Shown here one piece after another: positions 51,501 through 62,184 of a stretch of DNA of 64,000 nt. The number at the start of each line of letters is the position of its first letter. Position 1 is the stretch's first letter. The stretch is from Cyanophora paradoxa. Lineage: Eukaryota; Glaucocystophyceae; Cyanophorales; Cyanophoraceae. Under the pieces are notes generated by a model. The model saw nothing but the letters and a program-made list of their open reading frames with translations. It had not been told where the DNA came from and did not search any database. The stretch lies in NCBI GenBank assembly GCA_004431415.1, contig QPMI01000695.1, positions 7,501-71,500 on the forward strand. Reading direction: 5' to 3'. The translations under genes were made by a program, and so were the position numbers.

Positions 51501-54500
51501 CTTCAACGACCCGACCCGGCCGTTCATCATCACGACGGACTGGAGCAAGCAGGCGATGGGCGCCATCCTGCACCAGGCCGACGCGGCCTCGAACGTCCGG
51601 CCCCTCACCTTCAGCAGCCGTACCTGCAGCGACTCAGAGCGGAACTACGGCGCGGTTGAAGGCGAGGCGATGACGCTGCTGTGGGCCCTCAAGCAGTGGC
51701 ACCACTACTTCGAGTGCAACCAGCCGTTCGAGATCCACACGGATCACGAACCGCTGCTGTCACTGCGGAACACCGACCTCCGCCAGCCAGCGAACCGCTA
51801 CCTGGCGAAGGTGGCCATGTACTTGCAAGGCTACAACTACACCATCAAGCACTGCAAGGGCACGAGCAACAGCGCACCGGACGCTCTGACGCGGGCGCCA
51901 CTGTCCCATCCCGTCTACAACGGCGAGGCAGACGGCTCGGAGAACGCCCCGGGAGCGGCGGCGGGGGCCAAGGGCTTCGCTGTCCCCGTTCCTGGAGACC
52001 CCGACGAGCCGATCGGCATGTACTTCGTCCGGCCGCTCCGGACTGACCCGGCGCTCGAGGCGGTGCGAATGGCACGGACGACACCGGAGGGTGAGGCGGC
52101 TCTGCAGCCACCGCGGCGCCAACCCCGCGAGCTCCTCAACCTCGGCGACACGCTGGGCCCGGCCTGGCAGTCAACGGCTCTGAGACGGCGAACGGCGGGC
52201 CCGTCGGCGGCCAACGCGATCGACGTCGACGCCTGGCTGAACATCAACTTCCCGGACGGACCGCCGGAGCCGAAGCGAGCACGACCGGCTTCAGCAGACG
52301 CCGAGGAGGCGGTGCAGCAGACACGGCGGCGCGAGCAGCACAACCTGGCGTCGTCTCTCGGACCGGCTTGGCGGACGGCACCCGGACCCCGCCCCCGGAC
52401 GCGGCGAGCCCAGCTCCCGGCGCCCCCATCCGAGGCGTCGACAGCGATGAGCTCGTTGGTCAACGGCGCCCTGTACGGCAACGAGGAGGCTGCGCGGCGC
52501 ATGGCGGACCCGCTACCGCTCTCGGAGGCGGAGCTCCACGACTTCGACCCGGAGAACCCGCGGCCTCGGCGTGACTCCGACGTCGACGGCGACCACCCGA
52601 ACCTCACTCCGCAAGTCTTCGACAGGGATGGCGGCCCGCGCTCTCCAACGGAGAAACGGGCCCAGCGGCGCGCGCGCAAGGCGTACTTGTACGGCGGCAA
52701 GACGCTCGAGGGCAAGCCGAGGCCAGCGCTGGCGACGGAGGAGGAGCGCGCTAGCTACGCGGCGTCACAGCTGCAACGCAAGCGCCTCCGAGGCTGGAAG
52801 TCGCGACAAGGGCGGTACTCGATCGCCCCATCTTCAATCCCGGAGTACGCGGCAGCGGATGCGGACGCGGCCGCCGACGAGGGCGTCGGCTCATCTGGAC
52901 CCCCCCAAGCGGAGCAGCAGCCTCGCAGACCCCGCAAGCGCGGGCAGTGGAAACAGCTCCCACAGGAGGCGCGCGACGGGGCGGCGTCAGTCCGCAGCGA
53001 CGCGGAGGCGGGCGCAGTCCGGGTTACACCGGGCTTCGTGGCACCTCTGTACGGCCCGACGGGCGACCGCGTTCGACCAATCGACGTGACGCTCGATGTG
53101 CCTGTCATGGACACGTGGGCGGAGGGCGCCCGGCGCAGTGTCGACCCGCCAATCCCGGACAGGCTACGCCGACACGTCTCCGACGCGACGGCGATGACGC
53201 TGGAGCAGCGGAACGACCCGTGGTGTCAACGCGTGCGGGACTTCATCCTGCAAGGGGTGAACCCGGCACGCTGCCGCTCGCACAAGGGGCTGGACCTCGT
53301 GGAAGATCAGATCACGTGCGAACACTGCTTGCGAGCCAAGTCGGGCCTCGAACGCGAGATGAAGGGCTACGAGATCGTGGATGGCGTCGTTCGACGGCTG
53401 CCGCCCAGGCCGGGCATGCGCTCCCTGATCGTGGTACCTGAGACGATGCGGGAGGCGATCCTCGAAGCGTTCCACGATGACTGGGCGCATCGCGGCGCTG
53501 ACATCGTGACGCGGCGCATCATCACGCGCTTCTGGTGGGACGGTATGACGTCAGCGGTGCACCGTTTCGTACGGACCTGTAAGCACTGCCAATCGGCACG
53601 GGCGAAGCGTCAGCCGAAGGTCCTTTGCAAGATCATTGAATCTGGCTACGCGAACGACTTGCACCAGGCCGACATCGCGCACCTCGACTTGTCCATTGAC
53701 GGCCATGTTGGCGTGTTTCTCGACATCGATGCGTACACCAAGTGGCCGGAGGCGATCCCGATCAAGGACGAGAAGGCGAGCACGATGCGCCGCTGCGGCG
53801 AGAAGATCTACGGCGCGACGGGCATCATCCAGCGCTACTTGATCGACAACGGGTCACAGCTCAAGCAGTCGGAGTGGTACAACTTTTGGAAGAGCAAGGG
53901 CACGCGCATCATCAGGGCGCCAGCATTCCACCAGTCGTCGAACGGCGGCGCCGAGCGTCTCGGACAAACCTTCAAGCGCCTGGTGTACGGACTCTGCAAG
54001 GCAGCGGGGAAACCGCACAACCACTGGTCGAACTACGTGCATCAGGCGCTGCTGGCCATGCGGACGGGCGTTCACGCGGCAACGGGCTTCCCGCCAGCGG
54101 TACTGCACTTCGGGCGGGACCTCGCGCTCCCGGGTGACCTTCGCTTCGATCCCGACGAGCGCCAGCGGCCACTCGATCCGACGTTCCTCAACGAACGTCT
54201 GCTCGACTACGCGCGCGCGGCGGAGAGTCGGGAGGCGGCGGTCGCGGCGCACCGACGGGCGTACAACAAGCGGATCCTGCGCTCGCATGGCGGCCGCCCG
54301 TTGAGCCGCTCGTTCAAGCCGGGGGAGAAAGTGCTCTGCTGGTTCGAAGGCCTCAAGCGGGGAATCCACACGGGCTGGACGGGCCCGTTCGTCGTCTTGC
54401 GGAAGCTCTCCGGAGGCCACATCTACGAGGTCAAGGCGCTGGAGGGCGCAGAGCGGCACCGAAGGACGCGGGCGATCGCTGTCCACCTCGACCTGATGAT

Positions 54501-54645
54501 CCCTTACCGTGACCGGCCTGAACATGTAACGCGGCGTCAACGTGTTGGGAGACCTCCGAAGGCGGCGCAACAGTCGGCGGCCCCCGAGGCACCTCCGGGG
54601 TCGGCGGCTGACGCGCCTGGAGTAGCTCCGATGTCTGATGCGTGA
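51500..54645 (+). CDS. RNase H and integrase (Ty3/gypsy type)
   Basis: Coding sense starts before the first ATG (51556), with FIITTDWSKQAMGAILHQ (RNase H Asp), ERNYGAVEGEAMTLLWAL (Glu) and FEIHTDHEPLLSL (Asp). Then comes an unusually long, charged linker of about 390 residues (51905-53080) with two LGPAW repeats (LGPAWQSTA, LGPAWRTAP). Integrase follows: HDDWAHRG and CKHCQ (HHCC zinc domain), ADIAHLDL, LIDNGSQLK and SSNGGAERL (DDE catalytic residues), and GWTGPFVVLRKL near the end (GPY/F-type module). It stops at 54645. RNase H removes template RNA and integrase inserts the cDNA. The +1 change from the reverse transcriptase frame may be a base error in a C-rich run, decay, or a second frameshift signal. 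Confidence 0.92.
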
Positions 54646-54731
54646 ACAACGTGGAATCGTTGACAGTCCGAAATCGTCATTGTCAGTCCGGTAAGCCACG
54701 TCACGCCTAACGGGCTCGTGCGCTAAAGAAA

Positions 54732-54826
54732 AGCCATAGTGGCACGCGAGCCATAGCGGCATCAAACGCCATCGTGGCACGCAAGCCATAGCGGCAGAGT
54801 CACAGCGACTCGAGAGCCATAGCGGC
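54732..54826 (+). repeat. 12-bp repeat cluster AGCCATAGCGGC
   Basis: Five copies with small changes: 54732-54743, 54749-54760, 54767-54778, 54784-54795 and 54815-54826. Spacing is 17-31 nt. They start ~90 nt after the integrase stop codon, and GCCATAGCGGC can be a protein or RNA-binding site. Function unknown. Confidence 0.85.
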
Positions 54827-55396
54827 CAAACCCGGCGCGGCATCGTGCCCCGGACAACCTCTTTGTCGTTGTCAAAATGCCGCTGCTCTTCTCTTTTCGC
54901 CGGCGCATAAAGCTCTGCGCTGCGTTGCGATGCGAGCGCAACTGCTCACTTACTTGCGCCACGCGCGATCCAGATCCTCCACGGGATCCATTCTCCCCGG
55001 CTTCCCCTCGCCGCGCGACCAGCGGCGGGGTCCCATCTTCACGGCACCTTCTCGCCGCACGGAGGCGGCGGGAACTTCGCACACGGGGCGATGGGATTTT
55101 CGCTGTTGTTGGCGGCACGGCAGAGGTTTTTCGCCCGGTTTTCCTCTGGCCGTTAGTGACCCTCGGGGGCAGCATCTGGGCCCGGGCCCCTCACATTTTT
55201 GCCCCCGAGCGGCAGTCGGCGCGGTCTCTCACATGACCGGTTTCTGTTGTTCAGACTCAGGCAGAATTCCTGTACTGTGGTCTCGAGCCGATTGGACTTT
55301 AGTCTATATTAGTCTGTATCTTTATCTATGGATTTCTGACCGGCGGGCGCGTAGGCTAGATAGGCGTCCCGGTCCTTTACATTTATGCTCCTCATT

Positions 55397-55526
55397 CCAC
55401 GAGCCTACTGTCTCGTGAAATAGTAACATCCCTCGGCATTGTACCACGAGCCTACTGTCTCGTGAAATAGTAACATCCCCTGGTCCTGTATCATGAGCCT
55501 AGCGTCTCGTGAAATAGTAACATGCT
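55397..55526 (+). repeat. Tandem hairpin repeats near the retroelement 3' end
   Basis: Copies at 55397-55432, 55444-55479 and 55491-55526 share CACGAGCCTACTGTCTCGTG (arms CACGAG/CTCGTG, 8-nt loop) followed by AAATAGTAACAT. A half copy (CTCGTGAAATAGTAACAT) is at 55681-55698. In RNA each would form a short stem-loop followed by an A/U-rich tail, as in 3'-end processing or packaging signals; the role is inferred. Confidence 0.85.
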
Positions 55527-55805
55527 GGTAGGCGGCAGACAATTTTTCTGTATTCCCCTGACGACTCTCTTTCTCTCTCTCTTGTACCCTCTTCTTTGTA
55601 CCCAGCACTGATCGCTCTCTTGTATTCCTCCACTTGTCACTTGTTTCTTCTCTTATTGTTCCAGTGCGCGAGGACGCGCACTCGTGAAATAGTAACATAT
55701 TGCAGCAGTGATATACTGTCCAAGTCCCTGTAGCCCTGTACCCCTGTAGCTCAGTCTGCCTGTACCCCCAATACACCACCTTGCCAGCTATCTAGCCTGG
55801 CAATA

Positions 55806-56072
55806 TCAGCCCGAGTCACTCCGAGTCACTCGAATTCGAATATTTATTAACTATAAAATTAAATATATATATTTATAAATCGAGAGCCCCGCATGCGCAC
55901 GCCCTGGCAGTGCTGGCACTGCGGCATGCGCACGGCCGCCGAGCTAGCGCTGGGCAGCCTGGGCTCGACCACGCCGCCATACGTATACACCGGCGCCACG
56001 TTACATATATATCATAGTATAATTAAAGACGTTGCGCATGCCGCGATGCGCGCGCCCCGGGCCCCGCCCTGG
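55806..56072 (+). repeat. 267-bp direct repeat, right copy
   Basis: Identical to 18880-19146, same orientation. It begins directly after the retroelement end (GCCTGGCAATA) and continues at 56073 into sequence not found next to the left copy. So array + 267 bp + CTCGGATCGTG would be the undisturbed locus. No polypurine tract precedes it, which argues against an LTR. Confidence 0.9.
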
Positions 56073-57729
56073 CTCGGATCGTGCGGCCGCCGGGCCGCGG
56101 GCCGGGCGCCGTCCAGACGGTCCTGGACCTGGCTCGCCTGCCCGGCCGGTGCAATGCATGCGCCGGGTTATTCACGACGAGCTGCGTAATAGCCTGCAAT
56201 CCGCCAACGAGAGAAAAACATTATAAGCCACTGAAAACAGACTGCATATAGCTAAGTATATCTGGGGATTCCGGTACCCCGGAAAATTGCGCGAAGGCCC
56301 GCGAGCGAGTAAGCCGGCGCAGTGGGGCTTCCCCAACGAGGGTGCCTGCTAGCACTGCACGTGGCCGGTCCCAAAACTCGCGGCGCCGACGCCCAACGAC
56401 CAGCACGGCCCGAACGCGCAAAGTAGGTCCGCCGGGCGGGCAACGACAGCCGCAGCGACACCACAGACATCTCGAAGAGCAGCTGCGCCCCTGTTGGCGC
56501 CGCGACTCGCGCCAGCTCCCGCGGTAACGTGTTTAAACGGGCCGGTCCCCGCCGCCTTCTCCTGCCACTCCGAGCGCGCCGAGAGACGCCCCACAACATC
56601 TAGAGCCAACATACGCCCGTTTAAGCTCCCGTCCTCGCTCCGCCCGCCTTCCCGCCAACGCATGCCACCCGCGCATGCGCGGCTCGCCTGAGCCCACGCC
56701 CACAGCGCACGACGCACAACTCGACTCGACTCCGCGCAGTCGGACGCGTGGCTCCGCCAACGCACCCGGCTCCGCTGCCGCCGATCATGCGGGACCCTCC
56801 CCGCGCCCGTCGCTCACGCCCTCCGCCCGCGCCCCTCCTCTATGAACTCTGACGCCGGACCCGTACGGCCACAGAGCACGCCGGCGCCGGCGGCCCGTGC
56901 GCGGGCCGCCCGCGCCAGCACGACACTCAAGAACCACGGGGCCGCGTCCCCCCGCTCACTTGGCTCTCCGTGACGCGTGCGCGACGCTCGCAGGCCTCTG
57001 GCGGGACGCGGAGCAAGCGCCCCAAGACGCGGCAGTGGACAGAGCCCCGAGCTGTGATGCCGCCTCTGCTGGCGCCGCTGGCGCCTATGCAAATCGTTCC
57101 CCTGGCGCCGCTGGCGCCGGCATGCAAGCCGACGTCCCCTACGTCTACCCGGGCGCATGAGCACTCAAACGCTCGCCCAGCTACCACCGCGGGGTCTGAG
57201 CCAGACGGCGCTCGCCTGCCTCAGGGCCCGGCCTCGCCGGGACCCGCCCTCGTGGGGTCCGAGCCTGATGGCGCTCGCCCACTATCGGACCCGGAATCCC
57301 CGGGCTCCGTCGAAGACTTCCCAGCGGCGGGCAGTGCGTCCCCGGCGGTCGCTGCCAGGCCCCGCGCCGCCCGCCCCTCATGCCCGCCGGCCCCTCCCCC
57401 ACGAGGCGACCGGTCCCCTGCACACCCCCCGCGATGCAAGCCTCCTATACGGTCGGCGAGCTTGAGGGGCGCCTGCGATATCGATATACACACGAATAAG
57501 TCGGCCCCCGTCTGCTTTAGGAGGCCCTTAAAAGCTTGGCCCCCTAGTGGAGCGATTCGAAAGATTTTAACTGCACGAGGGAGCTGGGCACCCTCGCTCG
57601 AGCTCGAACTTGCATGCAAATCTCTCAGAGTCTAAACGTTTAACAAGAGAACCAGGACAGGGTCCGCGTACGGTATATATATACTGCATGCGTACAAGCG
57701 CATAGCTAGCTATATAGGCCCTTGAGCTC
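56073..57729 (+). other. GC-rich region right of the retroelement; one weak ORF
   Basis: It begins with the right flank of the 267-bp repeat. A plus-strand frame at about 57056-57635 has MPPLLAPLAPMQIVPLAP, a repeated GSEPDGARP motif, and a proline-rich region. It may be composition-driven. Near 56270 GGTACCCCGGAAAATTGCGCG resembles the start of the foldback terminal repeat only over TACCCCGG. At 57660-57770 AT-rich sequence (TATATATA, GCATATATATAGCTATAG) precedes the next gene and could hold its promoter. Confidence 0.3.
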
Positions 57730-58350
57730 ATGATCATTTGCATATATATAGCTATAGGGGGCGGCCCCGACTCGGTGGCCCTCGAGGCCACCAAGAACAG
57801 CAAGAAGATCTCGATCCCGGGAGCACCGCATCAACTACCCCGACGGGGTGGCCGCGCGTCCTACCGCCCCGGCCACTCGACGGGGGCGCGCCGGCTCAAC
57901 CGCCTCAGCGCCCTTAACGAGGACAAGACCCCCGAGGAGGCCGCCCAGCTCGCGGCGGACATCGCCGCCCAGTCCCACAAGCGCGCGATCGAGCGCTTCG
58001 GCCCCGACGCCGTCAAGAAGCGCGAGGGCGGTGCCGCCGCCCCGCCCCGCCGCCGCGGCCGCCGCGGCCGCCCCCGCTGCTGCCGCCAACGCCGCCACCG
58101 CTGCCGCTGCTGCCGCCGCCGCCGCTGCCGCCGCCGTCGCCGCCGCCGCCGCCCCGGCACCGGCCGCCGCCCCGCGCCCGCCCCGGGCCCGGCCCCGCCC
58201 CGGCCCTGGGCCGGCCACCATCTCGCTTACCAACTACCAGGCGGCCCAGCGCGTGCTCGCCGAGCTCACCTGGGCCCTCGGGGCCCCGCCGCCATCGAGG
58301 CCCTCCTGGCCGGCCGCCGGGCGGCCGCCGCCGACAACGCGGCAGCGTAG
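57730..58350 (+). CDS. Small unknown protein with poly-alanine tract
   Basis: Three coding-like pieces on one strand: about 57880-58045 (RRLNRLSALNEDKTPEEA, AAQLAADIAAQSHKRAIERF, GPDAVKKREGG), about 58045-58275 in another frame (poly-Ala, Pro/Arg-rich, then ATISLTNYQAAQRVLAELTW), and about 58285-58350 (PAAIEALLAGRRAAAADNAA, stop TAG). Frame changes fall in the GCC-repeat tract and at GGGGCC, where sequence errors or short introns are plausible. The helical EEA-QLA-DIA segment and the Ala-rich linker suggest a nuclear or structural protein, but no family is recognised. TATATATAGCTATAG just upstream could be a TATA element. Confidence 0.45.
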   Translation: MIICIYIAIGGGPDSVALEATKNSKKISIPGAPHQLPRRGGRASYRPGHSTGARRLNRLSALNEDKTPEEAAQLAADIAAQSHKRAIERFGPDAVKKREGGAAAPPRRRGRRGRPRCCRQRRHRCRCCRRRRCRRRRRRRRPGTGRRPAPAPGPAPPRPWAGHHLAYQLPGGPARARRAHLGPRGPAAIEALLAGRRAAAADNAAA

Positions 58351-59239
58351 AAATTTCCTCTCTCGGCACTTTTACCCTTTCGGCCCCCGATTTCTTTCTC
58401 TTTCCTCTCTCTACAATCTGCGGTAGCATGACTGCCGAAGAAAGGGGCCTTGTGACAAGCCCGCCGCCCTCCTCTCTGAGTTAGATAGCTCCATGAAGCA
58501 ATGACACCCCCCTACCCGCCCTCGCATTAAGCCTTGCCCGCCTACGGGTTCGCCCCACCTCCCTAAGCATCTCTCCGGCCCGGACGCTTGCGACAGACTA
58601 GCTCCACGGCCTGCGCCCCCGCCACGCCCCTCTGTCCCCTGACCCTCCTAGGGTGCCCACCCCGCCCGCCACCGCCCGTCCCCGCGGCCGCGGCATACCC
58701 GATAAAGCCCCTACCCGGCCCACACCCACCCCGCGCCCCACACGCAATAAAAATCGGGGGGCGCGCCCGCTACCCTAGCCCGCGCCGCTCCCCTCCCCCC
58801 CTCCCTCCCCGCCCCGCTCTCCCCTGACTGATAAGCTTGGCCCCCATGGCGCCACGACTCCCAACTGTACGTCTACACTCACACCTACGACCCCCTCCCA
58901 CGCCTCCCCCCACAAGTCTTATACATACTCTTCTTCTTCTCCACAAGAGAAACGCTCAGCTGTAGCGTCGAGGCGCCTATCCCTGTGTTCCGGCCTCAGG
59001 TTATGCTCTGACCCAGAGTTCGGCCTATTCCGAACCGGTAGTGCGTACGATGATGTTACTGAACAAATACAATCGCCACCGCCCTTGATATGGGCTTTGT
59101 GAAAAAAAGCTAACTATATCTGGGGGCTAGCGCTTGACTGCGAAATCGCGCCTAGCTGCCTAGCAGATAAAGCTGCACGTCGCCTTCTGCCCCTCGCCCC
59201 TGCTGCTCAGAAGCCTCTCCACTCCGGACCAGGCGCTAT
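58351..59239. other. Intergenic, CT-rich then AT-richer
   Basis: Pyrimidine-rich sequence (58360-58420, 58780-58820) and two similar GATAA stretches; no gene, RNA or transposon end recognised. Confidence 0.35.
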
Positions 59240-62180
59240 GTGGGGATTCCATCGGCACTTGCAGCAGCACGTTCCCGCACTCGCCGCGCTGCGCGCGCCA
59301 CGGTGAGCGGGCGGATCAAACGAAGATTAGCGAGCAGCGAGCGGCAAGCGGGCGGCTGTGCACCGTGCCGAGGAGAGGGAGCAGCAGACCGGCTCGCCCC
59401 GCGTCCGGCGTCCCTCGACCGCGATGGCGACGGCGCAGCGCTCGCTGCGCTCGGGGTATAAATCTAAAGAAGAGAAGAATGCGCGCCGGCAAACGACCGC
59501 ACCTGCCACATCTGCGCCCCAGAGGCCGCAAACACATAAACTCCGAGGGCGTCCAGCAGCCACGCGTCCGAGAACGGCACCCGCTGCGCTGCGCACGCGG
59601 CCGGCGTCACAACAACATCGAAGCGAAAACATCTGAAACAAGAGCGAGCAACTGGCCTGCGGGAGAAGACGGTAGGCGAACTGGATGGTGGTGCTCTGCT
59701 CGCGCGGGCCAGTCACCCCGTTCCCTGGCCCGCCAGCGGAATGATGGATTGGAGCAAAGGAGATGAAACGAAAAGCACCTTGCTTCGCCTCGGCAGCCGC
59801 CCTCTCCTTTCTGCGCGTGCCTGTCAACCGCAAGAGCACTCACCAGCGGCGACCGGGCTGCGAATGCAGATCAAAGGCGCTTGAAGAGGCAAGAACGACG
59901 CGTTCACGAGCGTTCTCCGCCACGAGCAGGGGCCCTCTGCGCTGGCGCAGCGCTCTGCGTTTGAAATCCGGCCGGCGACAGGCGGGGGACGCGAGAGGAT
60001 GCAAGTAGGCACCTTCGAGCGTCGTTCGCGCTCGAGGCTCGTCAAGTTCGCGGCAGCTGTGCGGACTCCGTTTGACCTGTTTGAAATGCGGAGTAAGGAC
60101 CGGATGCGCTGCGGTGGAGAGCCCAGCGCCGACGAACCGAGAGTCCATCGCGTCCCGTGCTGGAAGCCGCGGCCAATTCTTACCCTGCAGCTGCGTGCTC
60201 TTCAAGTGCAAGGCCGCGGATTTGGGGTACACAGCTGTTGGGTGAAAGCGGCACCCCGCCTTGCGAGACCAAACAGCGAGGGCGCCTGACGCCCCTCGGC
60301 TCAGCTTTTCGAGGCGCCTGAAGCGGTCCCGGCTCCTTCGCAGCTCGCTTGGTTCCGCGCACGTTGGCGGAACTTCGGAAGCTCGCAGACGCAGCGCGCG
60401 GCCCTTTAGTTAGCTATAGCTAGGAGCATGTGGCCCGTGCTCTCGCAGCTGGGTCTATTCCCTGGCGTGGCCGTGTTTCCGTGCGGCGCTGCGTTGACGG
60501 CCTGCCTTCCTCCCACAAACCGACGACGTGCGTCTATGCCGTGCCTTCCGCGTCCCCGCGTGTCGTACAGCTCACTCGATTACGCAGGATCGCCGGCGGT
60601 GAGCCCCGTCAGCCCAGTTGGTTGGCCCCGCGCCCAAGCCGAGCCAAGGTGCGGCTGCCGCCTGGACGGGGTGCGGGAACAGACGGGCTGCCGCCCGTTT
60701 CTCGCTGTTGATCTCTCCTTCGTAGCGGGTGATGGCGTGCGGGCGCACCGCTGGCGGCGAGCGCGCCCTGCCGAGCGCGTCGCCGAGCGCGCCGGGTGTG
60801 CCGCCAGACCATAGCTTTGCGTTCAGCGGCGCGCAAACGCATGGCTCACGACTCTTGCTTGCGTTCCAGGCGCTGGGTCGCGCGCGCCGTCTCCAGGCTC
60901 CGAATTCTGGACCCCTCTTCCACAGCCTGGTGAGCCTCAGGCCTAGACGAGGCGAGTTGAGCGGCCTGTGTGCGCACGCGTCGCTGACAAGGCGCTCCTG
61001 TCGCGCAGGATGATCGAGTCCCGGGGCGATGGTCGGAGGGAGCGGAGGGCGGCAGCATGGATTGCACGGCGGGGCGTAGGATTGGCGGGCAGCGGCCCGG
61101 GGCGCACGCCTCGCGCGCCGCCGGCTGCCCGCCCGCCCCGGCCCGCCCCGGCGCCGTCGCTTCGCCCCGCCCCGTCGCTTTCGCCCTGCCCCGCAGAGAC
61201 GGTGCGCCGTGCCGAGCGCCCTGCCCGGCCCAGCCCGGCCTGCCTGCTGCTGACGCCCTCGCTGCTATCGCGGGGTTAACGCCGGGACAACGTCCTCAGG
61301 GGACAGCGCCGGGGGTCTCGGAAGCTCAGCAGGAGGCGGCGCGGCTCACCTGGCGGGGCGGAGGCGCGGCGGGCGGCGTCACGGCTCGCCGGGAGGGGCG
61401 GCGACGCGGCGGGCGGCGTGCAGCTCGCCGGGCGGTTCGAGGGTGCGGCGGGCGGCGGCGAAGCTCGGCAGGCGGGGCGCAGGAGCGGCGGGCGGCGGCG
61501 CAGCTCGGCGGGTGGGGCGGAGGCGCGGCGGGCGGCGGTGCGGCTCGGCGGGCGGGGCGGAGGCGCGGCGGGCGACGGCGCGGCTCGCCGGGCGGGCGGA
61601 GGCGCGGCGGGCGGCGGCGCGGCTCGCTGGGCGGCGCGGCGGGCGGCGGCGCGGCTCGGCGGGCGGGGCGGAGGCGCGGCGGGCGGCGGCGCGGCTCGGC
61701 GGGCGGGGCGGTAACGCGGCGCGCGGCGGCGCGGCTCGGCGGGCGGCGGCACGGCTCGCCGGGAGGGGCGGAGGCGCGGCGGGCGGCGCGCAGCTCGCCG
61801 GGCGGTTCGAGGGTGCGGCGGGCGGTGGCGAAGCTCGGCGGGCGGGGCGCAGGAGCGGCGGGCGGCGGCGCGGCTCGGCGGGCGCGGCGGAGGCGCGGCG
61901 GGCGGCGGCGCGGCTCGCCGGGCGGCGGCGGACGAGCGGCGGGCGGTTGCGCGGCTCGCCGGGCGGCGGCAGACGAGCGGCGGGCGGCTGCGCGGCTTGC
62001 CGGGCGGCGGCGGACGAGCGGCGGGTGGCGGCACGGCTCGCCGGGTGTGGCGGAGGCGCGGCGGGCGGCCACGCGGCCAGACTGGCAGGGCGGGGGCTCG
62101 GCGGGCGGCGGCGCGGCTCGCCGGGCGGGACGGAGGAGCGGTGGGCGGCTGCGCGGCTCGGCAGGCTGGACGGAGAATCG
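59240..62180 (+). repeat. Third copy of the foldback arm
   Basis: It follows the inverted right arm (39.95 to 37.07 kb) nearly throughout and the left arm (33.1-35.03 kb) from about 60060. Shared landmarks include TTTGACCTGTTTGAAAT (60073), TTAGCTATAGCTAG (60411), the region near 60520-60800, CAGGATGATCGAGTC (61007) and the GC-rich minisatellite (61330-62170). No terminal inverted repeat of the 32264 type was seen at its left, so it looks truncated. Open frames within it are Arg/Gly/Ala-rich and shared by both strands, so I treat them as non-coding. Confidence 0.8.
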
Positions 62181-62184
62181 GTTG

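Larger units (their letters stand above)
19147..55805 (+). mobile_element. Giant Ty3/gypsy-type retroelement with two nested insertions
   Basis: Between the two 267-bp repeats lie a Gag-like ORF (20019-29246), a pol region (43489-54645) with aspartic protease, reverse transcriptase, RNase H and integrase in Ty3/gypsy order, and 3' repeats. Taking out the DNA transposon at 29349-43431 plus one target copy leaves about 22.6 kb and brings the Gag-like stop to ~150 nt before the pol start codon. No LTRs, tRNA primer site or polypurine tract were found by eye. Whether it is an LTR-less variant, a truncated copy, or moved another way is open. The long, mostly open frames suggest a fairly young copy. 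Confidence 0.75.
54646..55805 (+). other. Retroelement 3' region
   Basis: About 1.16 kb without a gene. It holds two repeat sets described separately, a pyrimidine-rich stretch (55550-55660, TCTCTTTCTCTCTCT) and GTACCCCTGTA-type repeats near the end. There is no match to the 5' leader, so no LTR pair. Confidence 0.5.

Noticed and set aside
19147-55805. A polinton, giant virus or integrated virus instead of nested transposons
   Set aside because: No protein-primed DNA polymerase, packaging ATPase or jelly-roll capsid motif was seen, and the pol order is Ty3/gypsy.
18880-56072. The 267-bp repeats as LTRs of the retroelement
   Set aside because: No TG...CA ends, no primer-binding site or polypurine tract, no short target duplication outside them, and the left copy is continuous with a pre-existing array. 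Not fully excluded without other copies.
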